Positions 1 to 8,632 of a DNA stretch of 64,000 bases are shown piece by piece. Position 1 is the first letter of the stretch. Every line of letters begins with the position of its first letter. Made by a program: the position numbers and the translations under genes. The notes under the pieces were generated by a model. The model was not told the origin of the DNA. It did not search any database and saw nothing but the letters and a program-made list of their open reading frames with translations. This DNA comes from Halomonas sp. Y3 (GTDB lineage Bacteria > Pseudomonadota > Gammaproteobacteria > Pseudomonadales > Halomonadaceae): the NCBI RefSeq assembly GCF_024137965.1, contig NZ_CP099975.1, positions 682,001 through 746,000 on the forward strand. The letters run 5' to 3'.

Positions 1-1
1 C

Positions 2-547
2 GTCACCGGCGGCACCCTGCGTCTGCACTTCGAGGAGGGTGACCTGTCGCTGGAGACCCTGCCCGCCCACGCCTGGCACAACCTGCGTCGCGACGTGATC
101 GGCTACGTCAGCCAGTTCCTGCGCGTGGTGCCCCGGGTGCCCGCGGTGGAGGTGGTGATGGAGCCGCTGCTGGCCCGCGGCGCGGGTGAGGCCGAGGCAC
201 GCGTGCGTGCCGAATCGATGCTGGCCCGCCTCAACCTGCCCGAGCGTCTGTGGCACCTGGCCCCGGGGACCTTTTCCGGCGGCGAGCAGCAGCGGGTCAA
301 TATCGCCCGCGGCTTCATTGCCGAGCATCCGCTGCTGCTGCTGGATGAACCGACGGCCTCCCTGGATGCCGCCAACCGTGAGGTGGTGGTCGAGCTGATC
401 CAGGAAGCCAAGGCGCGTGGTGCCGCCCTGCTGGGCATCTTCCATGACGAGGACGTGCGCGAGCGGGTGGCCGATCGCCTGCTGCCGTTGACGCCCTATA
501 TGGGAATGCCATCAACGCCCATCCATGAAGAGGAAAAGCCGTCATGA
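2..547 (+). CDS. phnL: C-P lyase subunit PhnL, ATP-binding (5' partial)
   Basis: This is the 3' part of an ABC-type ATPase of the carbon-phosphorus lyase machinery. The open frame runs in from the window edge, so roughly 45 N-terminal residues including Walker A are missing. The ABC signature ([14 protein letters not shown]) and Walker B ([12 protein letters not shown]) are clear. Family knowledge: PhnL works with PhnI/G/H in attaching methylphosphonate to ATP; it is not a membrane transporter ATPase despite the fold. The identification depends on the following phn genes (phnM, phnN, phnP). Its stop overlaps the start of the next gene (ATGA), so it is the upstream member of a tight operon. 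Confidence 0.88.
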   Translation, partial: VTGGTLRLHFEEGDLSLETLPAHAWHNLRRDVIGYVSQFLRVVPRVPAVEVVMEPLLARGAGEAEARVRAESMLARLNLPERLWHLAPGTFSGGEQQRVNIARGFIAEHPLLLLDEPTASLDAANREVVVELIQEAKARGAALLGIFHDEDVRERVADRLLPLTPYMGMPSTPIHEEEKPS

Positions 548-1200
548 ACCAGCCGCGAATGACGCCTCTTGCGCCCGAGCCCAGGGTGCACCCCTCAGCG
601 CGCTTGAACGCAACGCAGCTAGGCTGCTGGACAGAAGTTGGGGAGCGCTGCGTGCTCAACCATGTCGAGCTGGGCGACTACAGCTATATCGAGCGTGATG
701 GTGACCTGATGTTTGCCCAGGTGGGCCGTTTCACCTCCATCGCGTCCAGCGTGCGAGTTAACCCCAGTAACCATCCATGGTGGCGCCCCACGCTGCACCA
801 CTTTACCTATCGGCCGGGCAAGTTCGGGTTCACGTCGGACAGTCAGTCTGTCGATCAGGAGGTCTTCGCTTGGCGTGAAAAGGAGCGTGTGGTCGTGGGG
901 CACGATGTCTGGATTGGCCATGGTGCGATCATCCTGCCGGGCGTGCATATCGGCAATGGTGCCATCGTGGGCGCCGGGAGCGTGGTCACGCGGGATGTAC
1001 CGCCCTACATGATCGTGGTGGGCAACCCCGCAAGGGTCTTGAGGCCGCGCTTCGAGAATCCCGAGATTCCGGGTCGTCTTGAAGCCGTCGGCTGGTGGCA
1101 CTGGCCACATGAACGGCTACAGACCCATCTCAAGGACTTTCAAGGAGATGCTCTGGCATTCCTTGAAGTGGCCGAAACCGTGACCGAGGAGCCTCGCTGA
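544..1200 (+). CDS. Hexapeptide-repeat acetyltransferase-like protein of the phn operon
   Basis: A 218-aa left-handed beta-helix (hexapeptide repeat) protein with repeated I-G-x-x-x-x turns ([27 protein letters not shown]) and the C-terminal [13 protein letters not shown] motif typical of the CatB/XAT-type transferase family. A subfamily of these proteins is known to sit in phosphonate-utilisation operons, but its substrate is unknown to me. It overlaps phnL by ATGA and phnM by one base, so translation is probably coupled. By context it may acylate a phosphonate or a C-P lyase intermediate; this is inference. Confidence 0.85.
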   Translation: MNQPRMTPLAPEPRVHPSARLNATQLGCWTEVGERCVLNHVELGDYSYIERDGDLMFAQVGRFTSIASSVRVNPSNHPWWRPTLHHFTYRPGKFGFTSDSQSVDQEVFAWREKERVVVGHDVWIGHGAIILPGVHIGNGAIVGAGSVVTRDVPPYMIVVGNPARVLRPRFENPEIPGRLEAVGWWHWPHERLQTHLKDFQGDALAFLEVAETVTEEPR

Positions 1201-2348
1201 TGTCTGCCGATGAGCAGGTGCTGACCAATGTACGCCTGATACTGGATGACGAAGTGCGCCAGGGTTCGCTGCTGATCCATGAAGGACGCATCGCCGCCCT
1301 GGATACTGCCCCGAGCCGTCTGGCCTCGGCCGTGGACTGCGATGGCGACTATCTGATGCCGGGGATGGTGGAGCTGCATACCGACAACATGGAGAAATAT
1401 TTCCAGCCGCGGCCCAAGGTGGCATGGCCCTCGCGGCAGGCGGCGCTGGCCCACGACGCTCAAATGGCTGCCAGCGGCATTACCACGGTGTTCGACTCGC
1501 TCGCGATTGGCAGCGTGGAGACCAACAGCATGCGCGCCAGGGCGCTGAGCGGGATGCATGACGCTCTGCTGGACATGCAGCAGCGTGGCCTGGCGCGGGT
1601 TGACCACCGTCTCCACCTGCGCTGCGAGGTGAGTCATCCCGGCACGCTGGCCACGTTCGAGGCCATGGAAGCATCACCATTGCTGGGTCTGGTATCGCTG
1701 ATGGACCACGCGCCGGGACAGCGCCAGTTCGTCAGTCTGGAAGCCTATCGCACCTACTATCAGGGCAAGTTCCGCCTTTCCGACGCCGAGATGGCGGCCT
1801 TTATCGAGCAGCAAAAGGCCAACAGCCTGCGCTACAGCGGCGAGCAGCGACGCGAGATTGCGGCACGCTGCCGAGCGCGCGGCCTGGCCCTGGCCAGCCA
1901 TGACGATGCCACCGTCGAGCACGTGGCGGAAAGCCGCGAATATGGCATTGGCGTGGCGGAATTCCCGACTACCCTGGAGGCGGCGGAAGCGTCCCACCGC
2001 GCGGGTATGGCGGTGCTGATGGGGGCACCCAACGTGGTGCGGGGCGGCTCCCACTCGGGCAATATCGCGGCTGCCGAGCTGGTCCGACGTGGCGTGCTCG
2101 ACGTGCTGTCTTCCGACTATTATCCGGCGTCACTGCTGGATGCGGTGTTCCGGATTGCCGAGATGGCGGAGGGCTACAGCCTGCCCCAGGCGGTTGCCAC
2201 AGCCACGCGCCATCCCGCCGATGCGGTGGGGTTGCACGACCGCGGGCGCCTGGCGGCCGGGCAGCGTGCCGACCTCATTCGTATCCGGGTCTGCGACGGG
2301 CATCCGCTGGTGCAGCGTGTCTGGTGCGCCGGCAGGCAGGTGCACTGA
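1200..2348 (+). CDS. phnM: Alpha-D-ribose 1-methylphosphonate 5-triphosphate diphosphatase
   Basis: A 382-aa amidohydrolase-fold enzyme of the C-P lyase pathway. PhnM removes diphosphate from the ribose 1-phosphonate 5-triphosphate intermediate. The hallmark metal-binding segment near the N-terminus (MPGMVELHTDNMEKYFQP) and the later ASHDDATVEHV and SSDYYPASLLDAVF segments match the family, and the length is normal. The start codon overlaps the stop of the upstream hexapeptide gene by one base, and the stop overlaps the phnN start (TGATG). Nothing in the sequence suggests damage. Confidence 0.95.
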   Translation: MSADEQVLTNVRLILDDEVRQGSLLIHEGRIAALDTAPSRLASAVDCDGDYLMPGMVELHTDNMEKYFQPRPKVAWPSRQAALAHDAQMAASGITTVFDSLAIGSVETNSMRARALSGMHDALLDMQQRGLARVDHRLHLRCEVSHPGTLATFEAMEASPLLGLVSLMDHAPGQRQFVSLEAYRTYYQGKFRLSDAEMAAFIEQQKANSLRYSGEQRREIAARCRARGLALASHDDATVEHVAESREYGIGVAEFPTTLEAAEASHRAGMAVLMGAPNVVRGGSHSGNIAAAELVRRGVLDVLSSDYYPASLLDAVFRIAEMAEGYSLPQAVATATRHPADAVGLHDRGRLAAGQRADLIRIRVCDGHPLVQRVWCAGRQVH

Positions 2349-2890
2349 TGGCCCGGCTCGTGTATCTGATGGGGGCCAGCGGGGTCGGCAAGGACACGCT
2401 GCTGGCCGCGGCACGCAGCCGGCACCCCGAGTGGCTGGTGGCGCACCGCTACGTGACCCGGGAGAGCGGCGCCAGCGAAAACAGCGTTGCCCTGAGCGAC
2501 GAAGAGTTTGCGGTCCGCCGCCGGGCGGGGCTTTTCTGCCTCAGCTGGGAAGCCCACGGTCTCTGTTACGGCCTGGGCATCGAGCTGGAGGCCTGGCTGG
2601 GGCGCGACGCTATCGTGCTGGTCAACGGCAGCCGTCGGGCGCTGTCCGACGCCCGCTGCCGCTTCGGCGAGCGGCTGCTGCCGGTTCTGGTCACGGCACC
2701 GGAAGCGCTGCTGCGTCAGCGCCTGCTGACGCGCGGCAGAGAGGGGCCGGAGGCGATCGAGGCGCGCCTGGCGCGCCATCGCCAGCTGACGGCTTCCCTG
2801 CCGGAGGTGGTGCGTATCGATAATGCCGGCACCCCGGAGGCGAGCCTGGCGGCGCTGGCCCGGCTGCTGGCGGCGAGGTGCGTGCCATGA
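2348..2890 (+). CDS. phnN: Ribose 1,5-bisphosphate phosphokinase PhnN
   Basis: A 180-aa P-loop kinase of the guanylate-kinase-like type with Walker A at residues 8-19 (MGASGVGKDTLL). PhnN phosphorylates ribose 1,5-bisphosphate to PRPP, the last step that returns the ribose of the C-P lyase pathway to metabolism. The start at 2348 is chosen because its ATG overlaps the phnM stop and places the P-loop at the usual distance; an in-frame ATG 24 bases upstream would lie inside phnM. The stop overlaps the phnP start by ATGA. Confidence 0.93.
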   Translation: MARLVYLMGASGVGKDTLLAAARSRHPEWLVAHRYVTRESGASENSVALSDEEFAVRRRAGLFCLSWEAHGLCYGLGIELEAWLGRDAIVLVNGSRRALSDARCRFGERLLPVLVTAPEALLRQRLLTRGREGPEAIEARLARHRQLTASLPEVVRIDNAGTPEASLAALARLLAARCVP

Positions 2891-3723
2891 GGTTTCGCTT
2901 TGTGGGCACGGGAGACAGCGCCCAGATCCCCTGCTTCGGCTGCGACTGTCTCGCCTGTGCCCAGGCCCGAGTGCTGACCAGCGCCCGGCGGGGGCCCTGC
3001 AGCGCGGAATTCTGGGCGGATGGGCGCCGCTACCTGCTGGATGCCGGCCGCATGGATCTGGCGGAGAGCTGTGAGCGGGAGCGCCCCGCGGCGATCCTGC
3101 TGACGCACTACCATGCCGACCACGTGCAGGGGCTGCTGCACCTGCGCTGGGGGAGGGGAGAGCCCATTCCGGTGTTTGGCCCCAAGGACGCCCGCGGCTG
3201 CGCAGACCTCTATCGCAACCCCGGCATTCTCGACTTTCGTCCCGGTCTCAAGCCCTTCAAACCTCTGCATCTCGACAGCATGACCGTTACCCCCTTGCCT
3301 CTGGTACACAGCAAGCCGACGCTCGGCTACTGCCTGGATGACGGCGGCAGCAAACTGGCTTATCTCACCGATACCTGTGGCCTGCCGCCTGAGACGGAGC
3401 GCTTCCTGCGCGAGTGGGTGCCCGACGTGGTGGTGCTTGACGCCACCTATCCGTCCTCTTGTACTGCGCCGCGCAACCATAACAGCCTGCCCATGGCGCT
3501 GCAGATCATCGAGAGGCTCGGCGCGCCACGTGCCTTTCTGACCCATATGAGTCATGAGCTGGTGGCAGAGCTTCTGGAGGCGCCGAGTCCCTTGCCATCC
3601 CATGTGCGGCTGGCGCATGACGCCGAGGAGGTACGCATGGGACCGGAAGTGGCGCGCTTGGCGCCAGGGGCTTGGGTGTCCGCTGCGCCACACACCGTCG
3701 CTCATGAGGGAACGGGGGGCTGA
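2887..3723 (+). CDS. phnP: 5-phospho-alpha-D-ribosyl 1,2-cyclic phosphate phosphodiesterase PhnP
   Basis: A 278-aa metallo-beta-lactamase-fold phosphodiesterase. It opens the 1,2-cyclic phosphate that C-P lyase releases. The metal motif THYHADH lies at residues 73-79. A cysteine cluster at residues 16-24 (C16, C19, C21, C24) matches the extra structural zinc site of PhnP. The preferred start is the ATG overlapping the phnN stop; a start nine bases upstream is also in frame. It is the last recognised pathway gene of the operon and overlaps the following MFS gene by one base. Confidence 0.94.
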   Translation: MRFRFVGTGDSAQIPCFGCDCLACAQARVLTSARRGPCSAEFWADGRRYLLDAGRMDLAESCERERPAAILLTHYHADHVQGLLHLRWGRGEPIPVFGPKDARGCADLYRNPGILDFRPGLKPFKPLHLDSMTVTPLPLVHSKPTLGYCLDDGGSKLAYLTDTCGLPPETERFLREWVPDVVVLDATYPSSCTAPRNHNSLPMALQIIERLGAPRAFLTHMSHELVAELLEAPSPLPSHVRLAHDAEEVRMGPEVARLAPGAWVSAAPHTVAHEGTGG

Positions 3724-4904
3724 TGGCCATCGCCGGTTCGTCGGTCCGACTGACCATGCTGCTGGGCGTGACCCAGACCCTGGCCTGGGCGTCGAGCTAC
3801 TACCTGCCTGCTATCCTGGCCACGCCGATGGCCGCAGAGCTCGGCCTGAAGCGACACTGGGTGTTCGCGGCCTTTTCGCTGTCGCTGCTGATCACGGCTG
3901 CCTGCGGTCCCTGGGTGGGGCAGCGCATCGATCGCTTCGGGGGGCGCAAGATGCTGAGCCTCTCCAGCCTGACGCTGGCCGCTGGTCTGGTGCTGCTGGG
4001 ACTGGCCCAGGGCGCCACCGGGCTGGTGCTGGGCTGGGCCATCATGGGCGCTGGCATGGCGATGGGGCTCTACGATGCCGCCTTCGCCACCCTGACGCGT
4101 GTCTTTGGTCGCGATGCGCGGCGGGCGATCACCGGTGTGACGCTGATGGCAGGATTTGCCAGCACGCTTGGCTGGCCGATGACCGCCTGGCTGAACGACG
4201 TTTTCGGCTGGCGAGAGGCCTGTCTGATATGGGCTGCCGTACAGCTGCTGGTCTGCCTGCCGCTGCACCGCTGTCTGCCGAATGAAGAGGAGCGTCAGGC
4301 GGTGTCGAGCGCTCCGCCTGAGGATGCCGAGGCGGGGGAGTCGGCAACTGCCAGGCGCTGGACGATGGCAGGGCTGGCCTATGTGTTCGCGGCCGGCTGG
4401 TTCGTCTCGACGGCGATGGCGGCCCATCTGCCAGGGCTGCTTCAGGAGACCGGGATTTCCCTGGCCACGGCCGTGGCGGCCGCCGCGCTGGTCGGCCCGG
4501 CTCAGGTCGGGGCACGCTTCGCGGAGTTCGCATTGATGCGTCAGGCCCATCCGCTGGTGGCGGCCAGGGTGGCCACCTGCCTGCACCCACTGGGGGCGGC
4601 GCTGCTGGTGGCCCTCGGTATGCCGGCGGCCGGCTTTGCGATCCTTCACGGTGCCGGCAACGGCTTGTTGACCATTGCGGCCGGCACCCTGCCGCTGACG
4701 CTCTTCGGTGCTCGGGGGTACGGGGCGCGCCAGGGCTGGCTCATTGCCCCGGCGCGGGTGGCCCAGGCGCTGTCACCCTGGCTGTTCGGCATGATGCTGT
4801 CGGCGTGGGGCGCGGGGGCACTGTGGCTGACTTCCGGGCTGCTGCTGGCTGCCCTGGCAACGCTGATGATGATTCGCACTCGCTCAGCGGCAGTTCGCCC
4901 TTAG
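3723..4904 (+). CDS. MFS transporter at the end of the phn operon
   Basis: A 393-aa major facilitator protein with about twelve hydrophobic segments and an MFS loop motif between helices 2 and 3 (GQRIDRFGGRKML). The start ATG overlaps the phnP stop, so it is co-transcribed and probably translationally coupled with the phosphonate genes. Substrate is not visible from sequence. By position it could import a phosphonate or export a by-product of C-P cleavage. Its 3' end overlaps, in antiparallel, the probable original end of the minus-strand PPDK-like gene (restored stop at 4884). Confidence 0.85.
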   Translation: MAIAGSSVRLTMLLGVTQTLAWASSYYLPAILATPMAAELGLKRHWVFAAFSLSLLITAACGPWVGQRIDRFGGRKMLSLSSLTLAAGLVLLGLAQGATGLVLGWAIMGAGMAMGLYDAAFATLTRVFGRDARRAITGVTLMAGFASTLGWPMTAWLNDVFGWREACLIWAAVQLLVCLPLHRCLPNEEERQAVSSAPPEDAEAGESATARRWTMAGLAYVFAAGWFVSTAMAAHLPGLLQETGISLATAVAAAALVGPAQVGARFAEFALMRQAHPLVAARVATCLHPLGAALLVALGMPAAGFAILHGAGNGLLTIAAGTLPLTLFGARGYGARQGWLIAPARVAQALSPWLFGMMLSAWGAGALWLTSGLLLAALATLMMIRTRSAAVRP

Positions 4905-4993
4905 CCTGTCGAGCCGTGCCATCAGCTCTGGTGGCACCCGCTCCTCGATGCGTATCTCGCCGAGGTAGATGAGGCCCTGATTGCCATCCAGGG

Positions 4994-6487
4994 TCAGAGT
5001 ATCGCCCTCCTTGAGCCGGTGGTCGCCAAGGTGCGTGACGCCTCATCCAGGCTTAGCGTTTCACAGCCCACCAGGCAGACCTTGCCCAGCTGGCGCGCCA
5101 CCACCGCGGCATGGGAGGTGCGGGCGCCGCGCTGGGTCAGCAGACCTGCCGCGAGCTCTATGGCCGCGATGTCGTGAGTTTCAGCGTCGCGCTTCACCAG
5201 GATCGTGGGAACCCCCGCCGCCTTGCGTGCTCTTGCCCGGGCTTCATCCATGACGATTTCGCCGCATGCCACGCCATTTGCAGCGCTCGCCGCATGCGCC
5301 AGGGGAGAGAGGCGGCGACCATCGGTGCTTGCCACGCTGCGCAGGGTCAGAGCCGAGGCGTTCAGGTGCTGGGTGCGTGCCAGGGCCGTGGCGGAGTCGA
5401 TGATGCCTTGATCGAGCAGGTCCAGGGCAATGCGTGCCGCCGCCTGGGGGGTGCGCTTGCCGCTGCGGGTCTGGAGCAGATGAAGCCGGCCGCTCTCGAT
5501 GGTGAACTCGAAGTCCTGCATGTCACCAAATGCCGATTCGAGCTGCGAACAGATCCGTTTGAGGGTTTCCCAGAGGTTCGGGATGACCAGGGCAAGTTCG
5601 TCATGGCCCCGGGCGCTCCGCCTGCCGCTGACAACGTCTTCGCCCTGGGCGTTGAACAGGAAGTCTACCCAGGGGCAGGGCTCACCGCTGCTGGGGTTGC
5701 GGGTAAAGCCCACGCCGGCCCCGGAAAGCCCGCCGGCATTGCCGAACACCATGCGTTGTACCGTGACGGCGGTACCGATGTCGTGCGGAATGCCGTGCAG
5801 TTCCCGGTAGGCGCGGGCCTTGGCGCTCTGCCAGGAGGCGAACACGGCGGCAATGGCCTCGCGGAGCTGCACATGAGCATCCTGGGGAAAGGGTTCGCCG
5901 GCTTCGCGAACATAGGTCGAGAGGTGGCGGTTGGCGACCTCGCGCAGCGCGGCGAAATCGAGTTCACGCTCGTCATCTCCCTGACGGATGCCATCCAGGT
6001 CGGCTTCGAAGTGGGCGGCCGGAATGCCGGCAACCACCTCGCCGTAGGCGGCAATCAGGCGCCGGTAGGCGTCCCAGGCCAGGCGTGGATGCCCGGTCAG
6101 CCTCACCATGCCGGGCAGCGTCGCCTCGGTCAGCCCGATATTGAGCAGCGACTCCATCATGCCCGGCATGGAGACCGCCGCGCCGGAGCGGACCGAGAGC
6201 AACAGCGGGCGGCGGTGATCGCCGAGGCTCAGCCCGGTCAATGCCTCGAGCCGCTGCAGGGCTGCTGGCCAATGGGTATGTACATCCTCTGGCTGCTGGC
6301 ACCAACCGGTGCCGATCACGAAGGCCGGGGGAACCGGCAGGCCGAGGGCGGCCATCTTCGCCAGGTTCCAGGCCTTGGCGCCGAGCACGTCCAGCGAGGC
6401 ATCGGCAGGCAGTGGCGTCCCGTCGCCGATGACTTGGATCTGCTGTCCGGCGGTGTACGAGATCTCTTCTACGCTGAGCCGATTCAC
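4994..6487 (-). CDS. PPDK-like ATP-grasp plus swivelling phosphohistidine protein, 3' end frameshifted
   Basis: As read, 497 aa. The N-terminal part matches the nucleotide-binding domain of pyruvate phosphate dikinase (GAKAWNLAKMAALGLPVPPAF; SVRSGAAVSMPGMMES; NPSSGEP...NAQGEDVVSG). The C-terminal part is the swivelling phosphohistidine domain (TSHAAVVARQLGKVCLVGC, His about residue 459). The PEP/pyruvate-binding TIM barrel of true PPDK is absent. The frame ends early at 4994. One base missing near 5020-5040 would restore a family-like tail (GDTLTLDGNQGLIYLG) ending at 4884, giving about 534 aa. Start is GTG, overlapping the stop of the upstream DUF47 gene by four bases (GTGA), so the two form an operon. 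Expected chemistry: ATP-dependent phosphorylation of the His, then transfer to an unknown acceptor. Confidence 0.8.
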   Translation of the reverse strand: MNRLSVEEISYTAGQQIQVIGDGTPLPADASLDVLGAKAWNLAKMAALGLPVPPAFVIGTGWCQQPEDVHTHWPAALQRLEALTGLSLGDHRRPLLLSVRSGAAVSMPGMMESLLNIGLTEATLPGMVRLTGHPRLAWDAYRRLIAAYGEVVAGIPAAHFEADLDGIRQGDDERELDFAALREVANRHLSTYVREAGEPFPQDAHVQLREAIAAVFASWQSAKARAYRELHGIPHDIGTAVTVQRMVFGNAGGLSGAGVGFTRNPSSGEPCPWVDFLFNAQGEDVVSGRRSARGHDELALVIPNLWETLKRICSQLESAFGDMQDFEFTIESGRLHLLQTRSGKRTPQAAARIALDLLDQGIIDSATALARTQHLNASALTLRSVASTDGRRLSPLAHAASAANGVACGEIVMDEARARARKAAGVPTILVKRDAETHDIAAIELAAGLLTQRGARTSHAAVVARQLGKVCLVGCETLSLDEASRTLATTGSRRAIL

Positions 6488-8424
6488 AGGCCGCCTCCCA
6501 GCCGACTGAAGGCCAGCTTGCGCAGGCCGAAGCCGGTCGCCAGCAGGGCATCGGTGGAGCGTTCGAGTGCGAGCGCAAACTCTGTGCCCAGGCTATGCGT
6601 GACCGCATCGTTGGCGTGGCGCATCAGCGCTCGGCGGACGTCCCGCAGGAGCACGTCACAGCGTCGTTCGGCGCTGAGCACGCGCCACAGGGCGGCCACG
6701 AACTCCTCGTGATCCTCAGCCGTGCTCTGCTCGCCGAGCGTGCCGGCGATGGCCAGGGCCTTGACGTGATCCTGGGTGGCATTCAGCACTTCATCGGCAA
6801 GCCGCTGCATGGCCTGCTGCACGTCCTGCTCCCAGTCGCCGTGTCCTCCCTCGGCAATCAGGGAGAGCAGGAAGGTGGCCTCCTCCAGGTAGTCGGCCAC
6901 ATCGTCGGCGCGCTCGATCAGGCCGGTGAAAGGCCGCCAGCGGGGCTGGAGCTCGGCGCGGGAGCGGGAGCGCATCACCACCAGATCGGCCTGGTGCTCC
7001 CACTCCTTGGCGCGTCCGGCCAGCTTTTCGGCCGCCTTGCGCTTGAGGTGATGGCCGTGGGCGAGGGCGTCGCGCAGCCCTTCGGCCAGAGCGTGGCAGT
7101 AGGCGGCGTGTTCACTCAGCAGGTCGAATTCATCTCGACGCCGTTGCAGGTGGCGGACCAGCAGCAGGCGGGTCTCATCGGCGATCAGCGCAGCGCTGTG
7201 CCCCTGTTGCATCGACTGGCTGGCAAGGGTCAGGGCCTCGATCAGGAACTCCTGGGCCGGCACGGCGCCCAGCACCTGGTCGAGGCGGTCGCCAATATGG
7301 AAGTAGTCACTGCCCAGGGCCTGCATGGCGCCGAAGATCAGGCGTTCACCGCCGGCGACCAGCCAGGCCATGTGGCCCATTTCTCGGCGCGCGGTCTCGC
7401 TGAGGATGGCCACCGCTGAGGCCTTGCCGACGAACTGCACGAGACGCTTGCGGGCGCGGTTCCAGTCGATCAGGAAGACGATGCGAGCTCCGATGCCTGC
7501 CAGGGCGTCCTGCAGGCTCCCTTCGTCTTCGCAATCGAAGGTGGCGGTGCCGACGAAGAAGGCCTTGCCGTCATTCAGGCCGCTGGCGGTTCGCGCCTCG
7601 GGTGTCGACCACTGGGCGCCGATCTCGCCCAGCAGGTGCCGGAAGAAACCAAAGCGCTGGCGGTGCAGGTCGGAGTAGGTGAGGGCGATACGCAGCCCCT
7701 CGATCTGGATCACCAGGACATGGGCATCATTGGTGCCGATGTCGTTCTGCAGCAGAAGGCGATCGCCGTCGCGGGTGGCCGCGGTGTCCAGCCCCGGGTG
7801 GTCCAGCTTGAGGGGGCGAGTGCGATTTAGCCCTCCCATGAAGGCGGCCACCCGCGGGCGGTCCTGTTCCGCCAGTCCCCACACATGGGCCCCGTCGATG
7901 GTGTCATCCGACAGCTCGGCGGCCATGCGGTTGAGCGCCTTGTGCAGATCCATGACCAGGATGTGGAAGCTGTCTCCGTTGGCGCGTTTGCCGCTGGTCA
8001 ACGCCTGCAGCTGATGGTCATCGAGGGTGTCGTCACCGAGTGACGCCAGCCAGTCGCTCCAGTGGACCGTTCTTGCGCTGAGCTCCACGTGGTTGGCTGA
8101 TTCGATGAACGGGCGGGCCATGATGAGGAGATCCTCCCGCAGCAGGGCAGCGAGGCGGGGCAGCTCCGGGATATTCACCAGCCTTCCGGTGCGAAAGGCC
8201 GAAGCGGGCAGGTCCTTGAACCAGGGCGAACCGATGCGGATGGCGGCCAGCTCGCCCGACAGGTCAAGTGGCGGGGCGGTGGGGTCGTCGGCATGGGCCC
8301 GGGCCGCCTGCAGCAGCGAGAGATACACCTTCAGCCGATCATTGGCCCCCAGGGCGGCCGTGATCCAGGCAGGTCGAAGCAACTGTTCCTGTCCCAACGA
8401 TGCCACTACATCGACTTTCTCCAT
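6484..8424 (-). CDS. Large protein with C-terminal PhoU/DUF47-like domain
   Basis: About 646 aa. The last 200 residues are a helical PhoU/DUF47-like domain (AKEWEHQADLVVMRSR, IERADDVADYLEEATFLL), a family linked to phosphate transport and polyphosphate. The first 430 residues match nothing I can name; they are partly helical and contain GTNDAHVLVIQIEG and VFLIDWNRARKRL. Start choice: the ATG at 8424 has GGAGG at 8430-8434 at good spacing; an ATG twelve bases upstream lacks one. The downstream PPDK-like gene overlaps it by four bases, suggesting that the two proteins act together. Function is not established. Confidence 0.75.
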   Translation of the reverse strand: MEKVDVVASLGQEQLLRPAWITAALGANDRLKVYLSLLQAARAHADDPTAPPLDLSGELAAIRIGSPWFKDLPASAFRTGRLVNIPELPRLAALLREDLLIMARPFIESANHVELSARTVHWSDWLASLGDDTLDDHQLQALTSGKRANGDSFHILVMDLHKALNRMAAELSDDTIDGAHVWGLAEQDRPRVAAFMGGLNRTRPLKLDHPGLDTAATRDGDRLLLQNDIGTNDAHVLVIQIEGLRIALTYSDLHRQRFGFFRHLLGEIGAQWSTPEARTASGLNDGKAFFVGTATFDCEDEGSLQDALAGIGARIVFLIDWNRARKRLVQFVGKASAVAILSETARREMGHMAWLVAGGERLIFGAMQALGSDYFHIGDRLDQVLGAVPAQEFLIEALTLASQSMQQGHSAALIADETRLLLVRHLQRRRDEFDLLSEHAAYCHALAEGLRDALAHGHHLKRKAAEKLAGRAKEWEHQADLVVMRSRSRAELQPRWRPFTGLIERADDVADYLEEATFLLSLIAEGGHGDWEQDVQQAMQRLADEVLNATQDHVKALAIAGTLGEQSTAEDHEEFVAALWRVLSAERRCDVLLRDVRRALMRHANDAVTHSLGTEFALALERSTDALLATGFGLRKLAFSRLGGGL

Positions 8425-8497
8425 TCCAGCCTCCATACGGACCTTGCGTGCCCGTCATGCGAAAACCCCGTGTCATCCGGCATTGTTTCTGCGGCAT

Positions 8498-8515
8498 GTG
8501 ACGCTTGGGTGACGT
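8498..8515 (-). promoter_or_regulatory. Weak PHO-box-like direct repeat upstream of the DUF47 gene
   Basis: On the minus strand this reads ACGTCACCCAAGCGTCAC: two GTCAC cores spaced 11 bases apart, as in PhoB sites (consensus CTGTCAT-N4-CTGTCAT). About 10 of 18 positions agree with consensus. It lies in the 208-base divergent region between the DUF47 gene and the SixA-CHAD gene. No convincing -10 was picked out. This is tentative. Confidence 0.3.
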
Positions 8516-8632
8516 GCGCTGTGGCGATAGGTCGCAGACGGGATCTCGTCAGGGGGAATCGGGGCCGGATGGGGGAATTGCCGGTTCCCTTGGCCTACCA
8601 TGGCAACAGGAATCCCGATTCGGAGGCTCTCC

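Noticed and set aside
5111-7419. Long plus-strand frames (533 and 274 aa) over the PPDK-like and DUF47 genes
   Set aside because: Antisense shadows; the minus-strand proteins carry clear family motifs and the plus frames do not.
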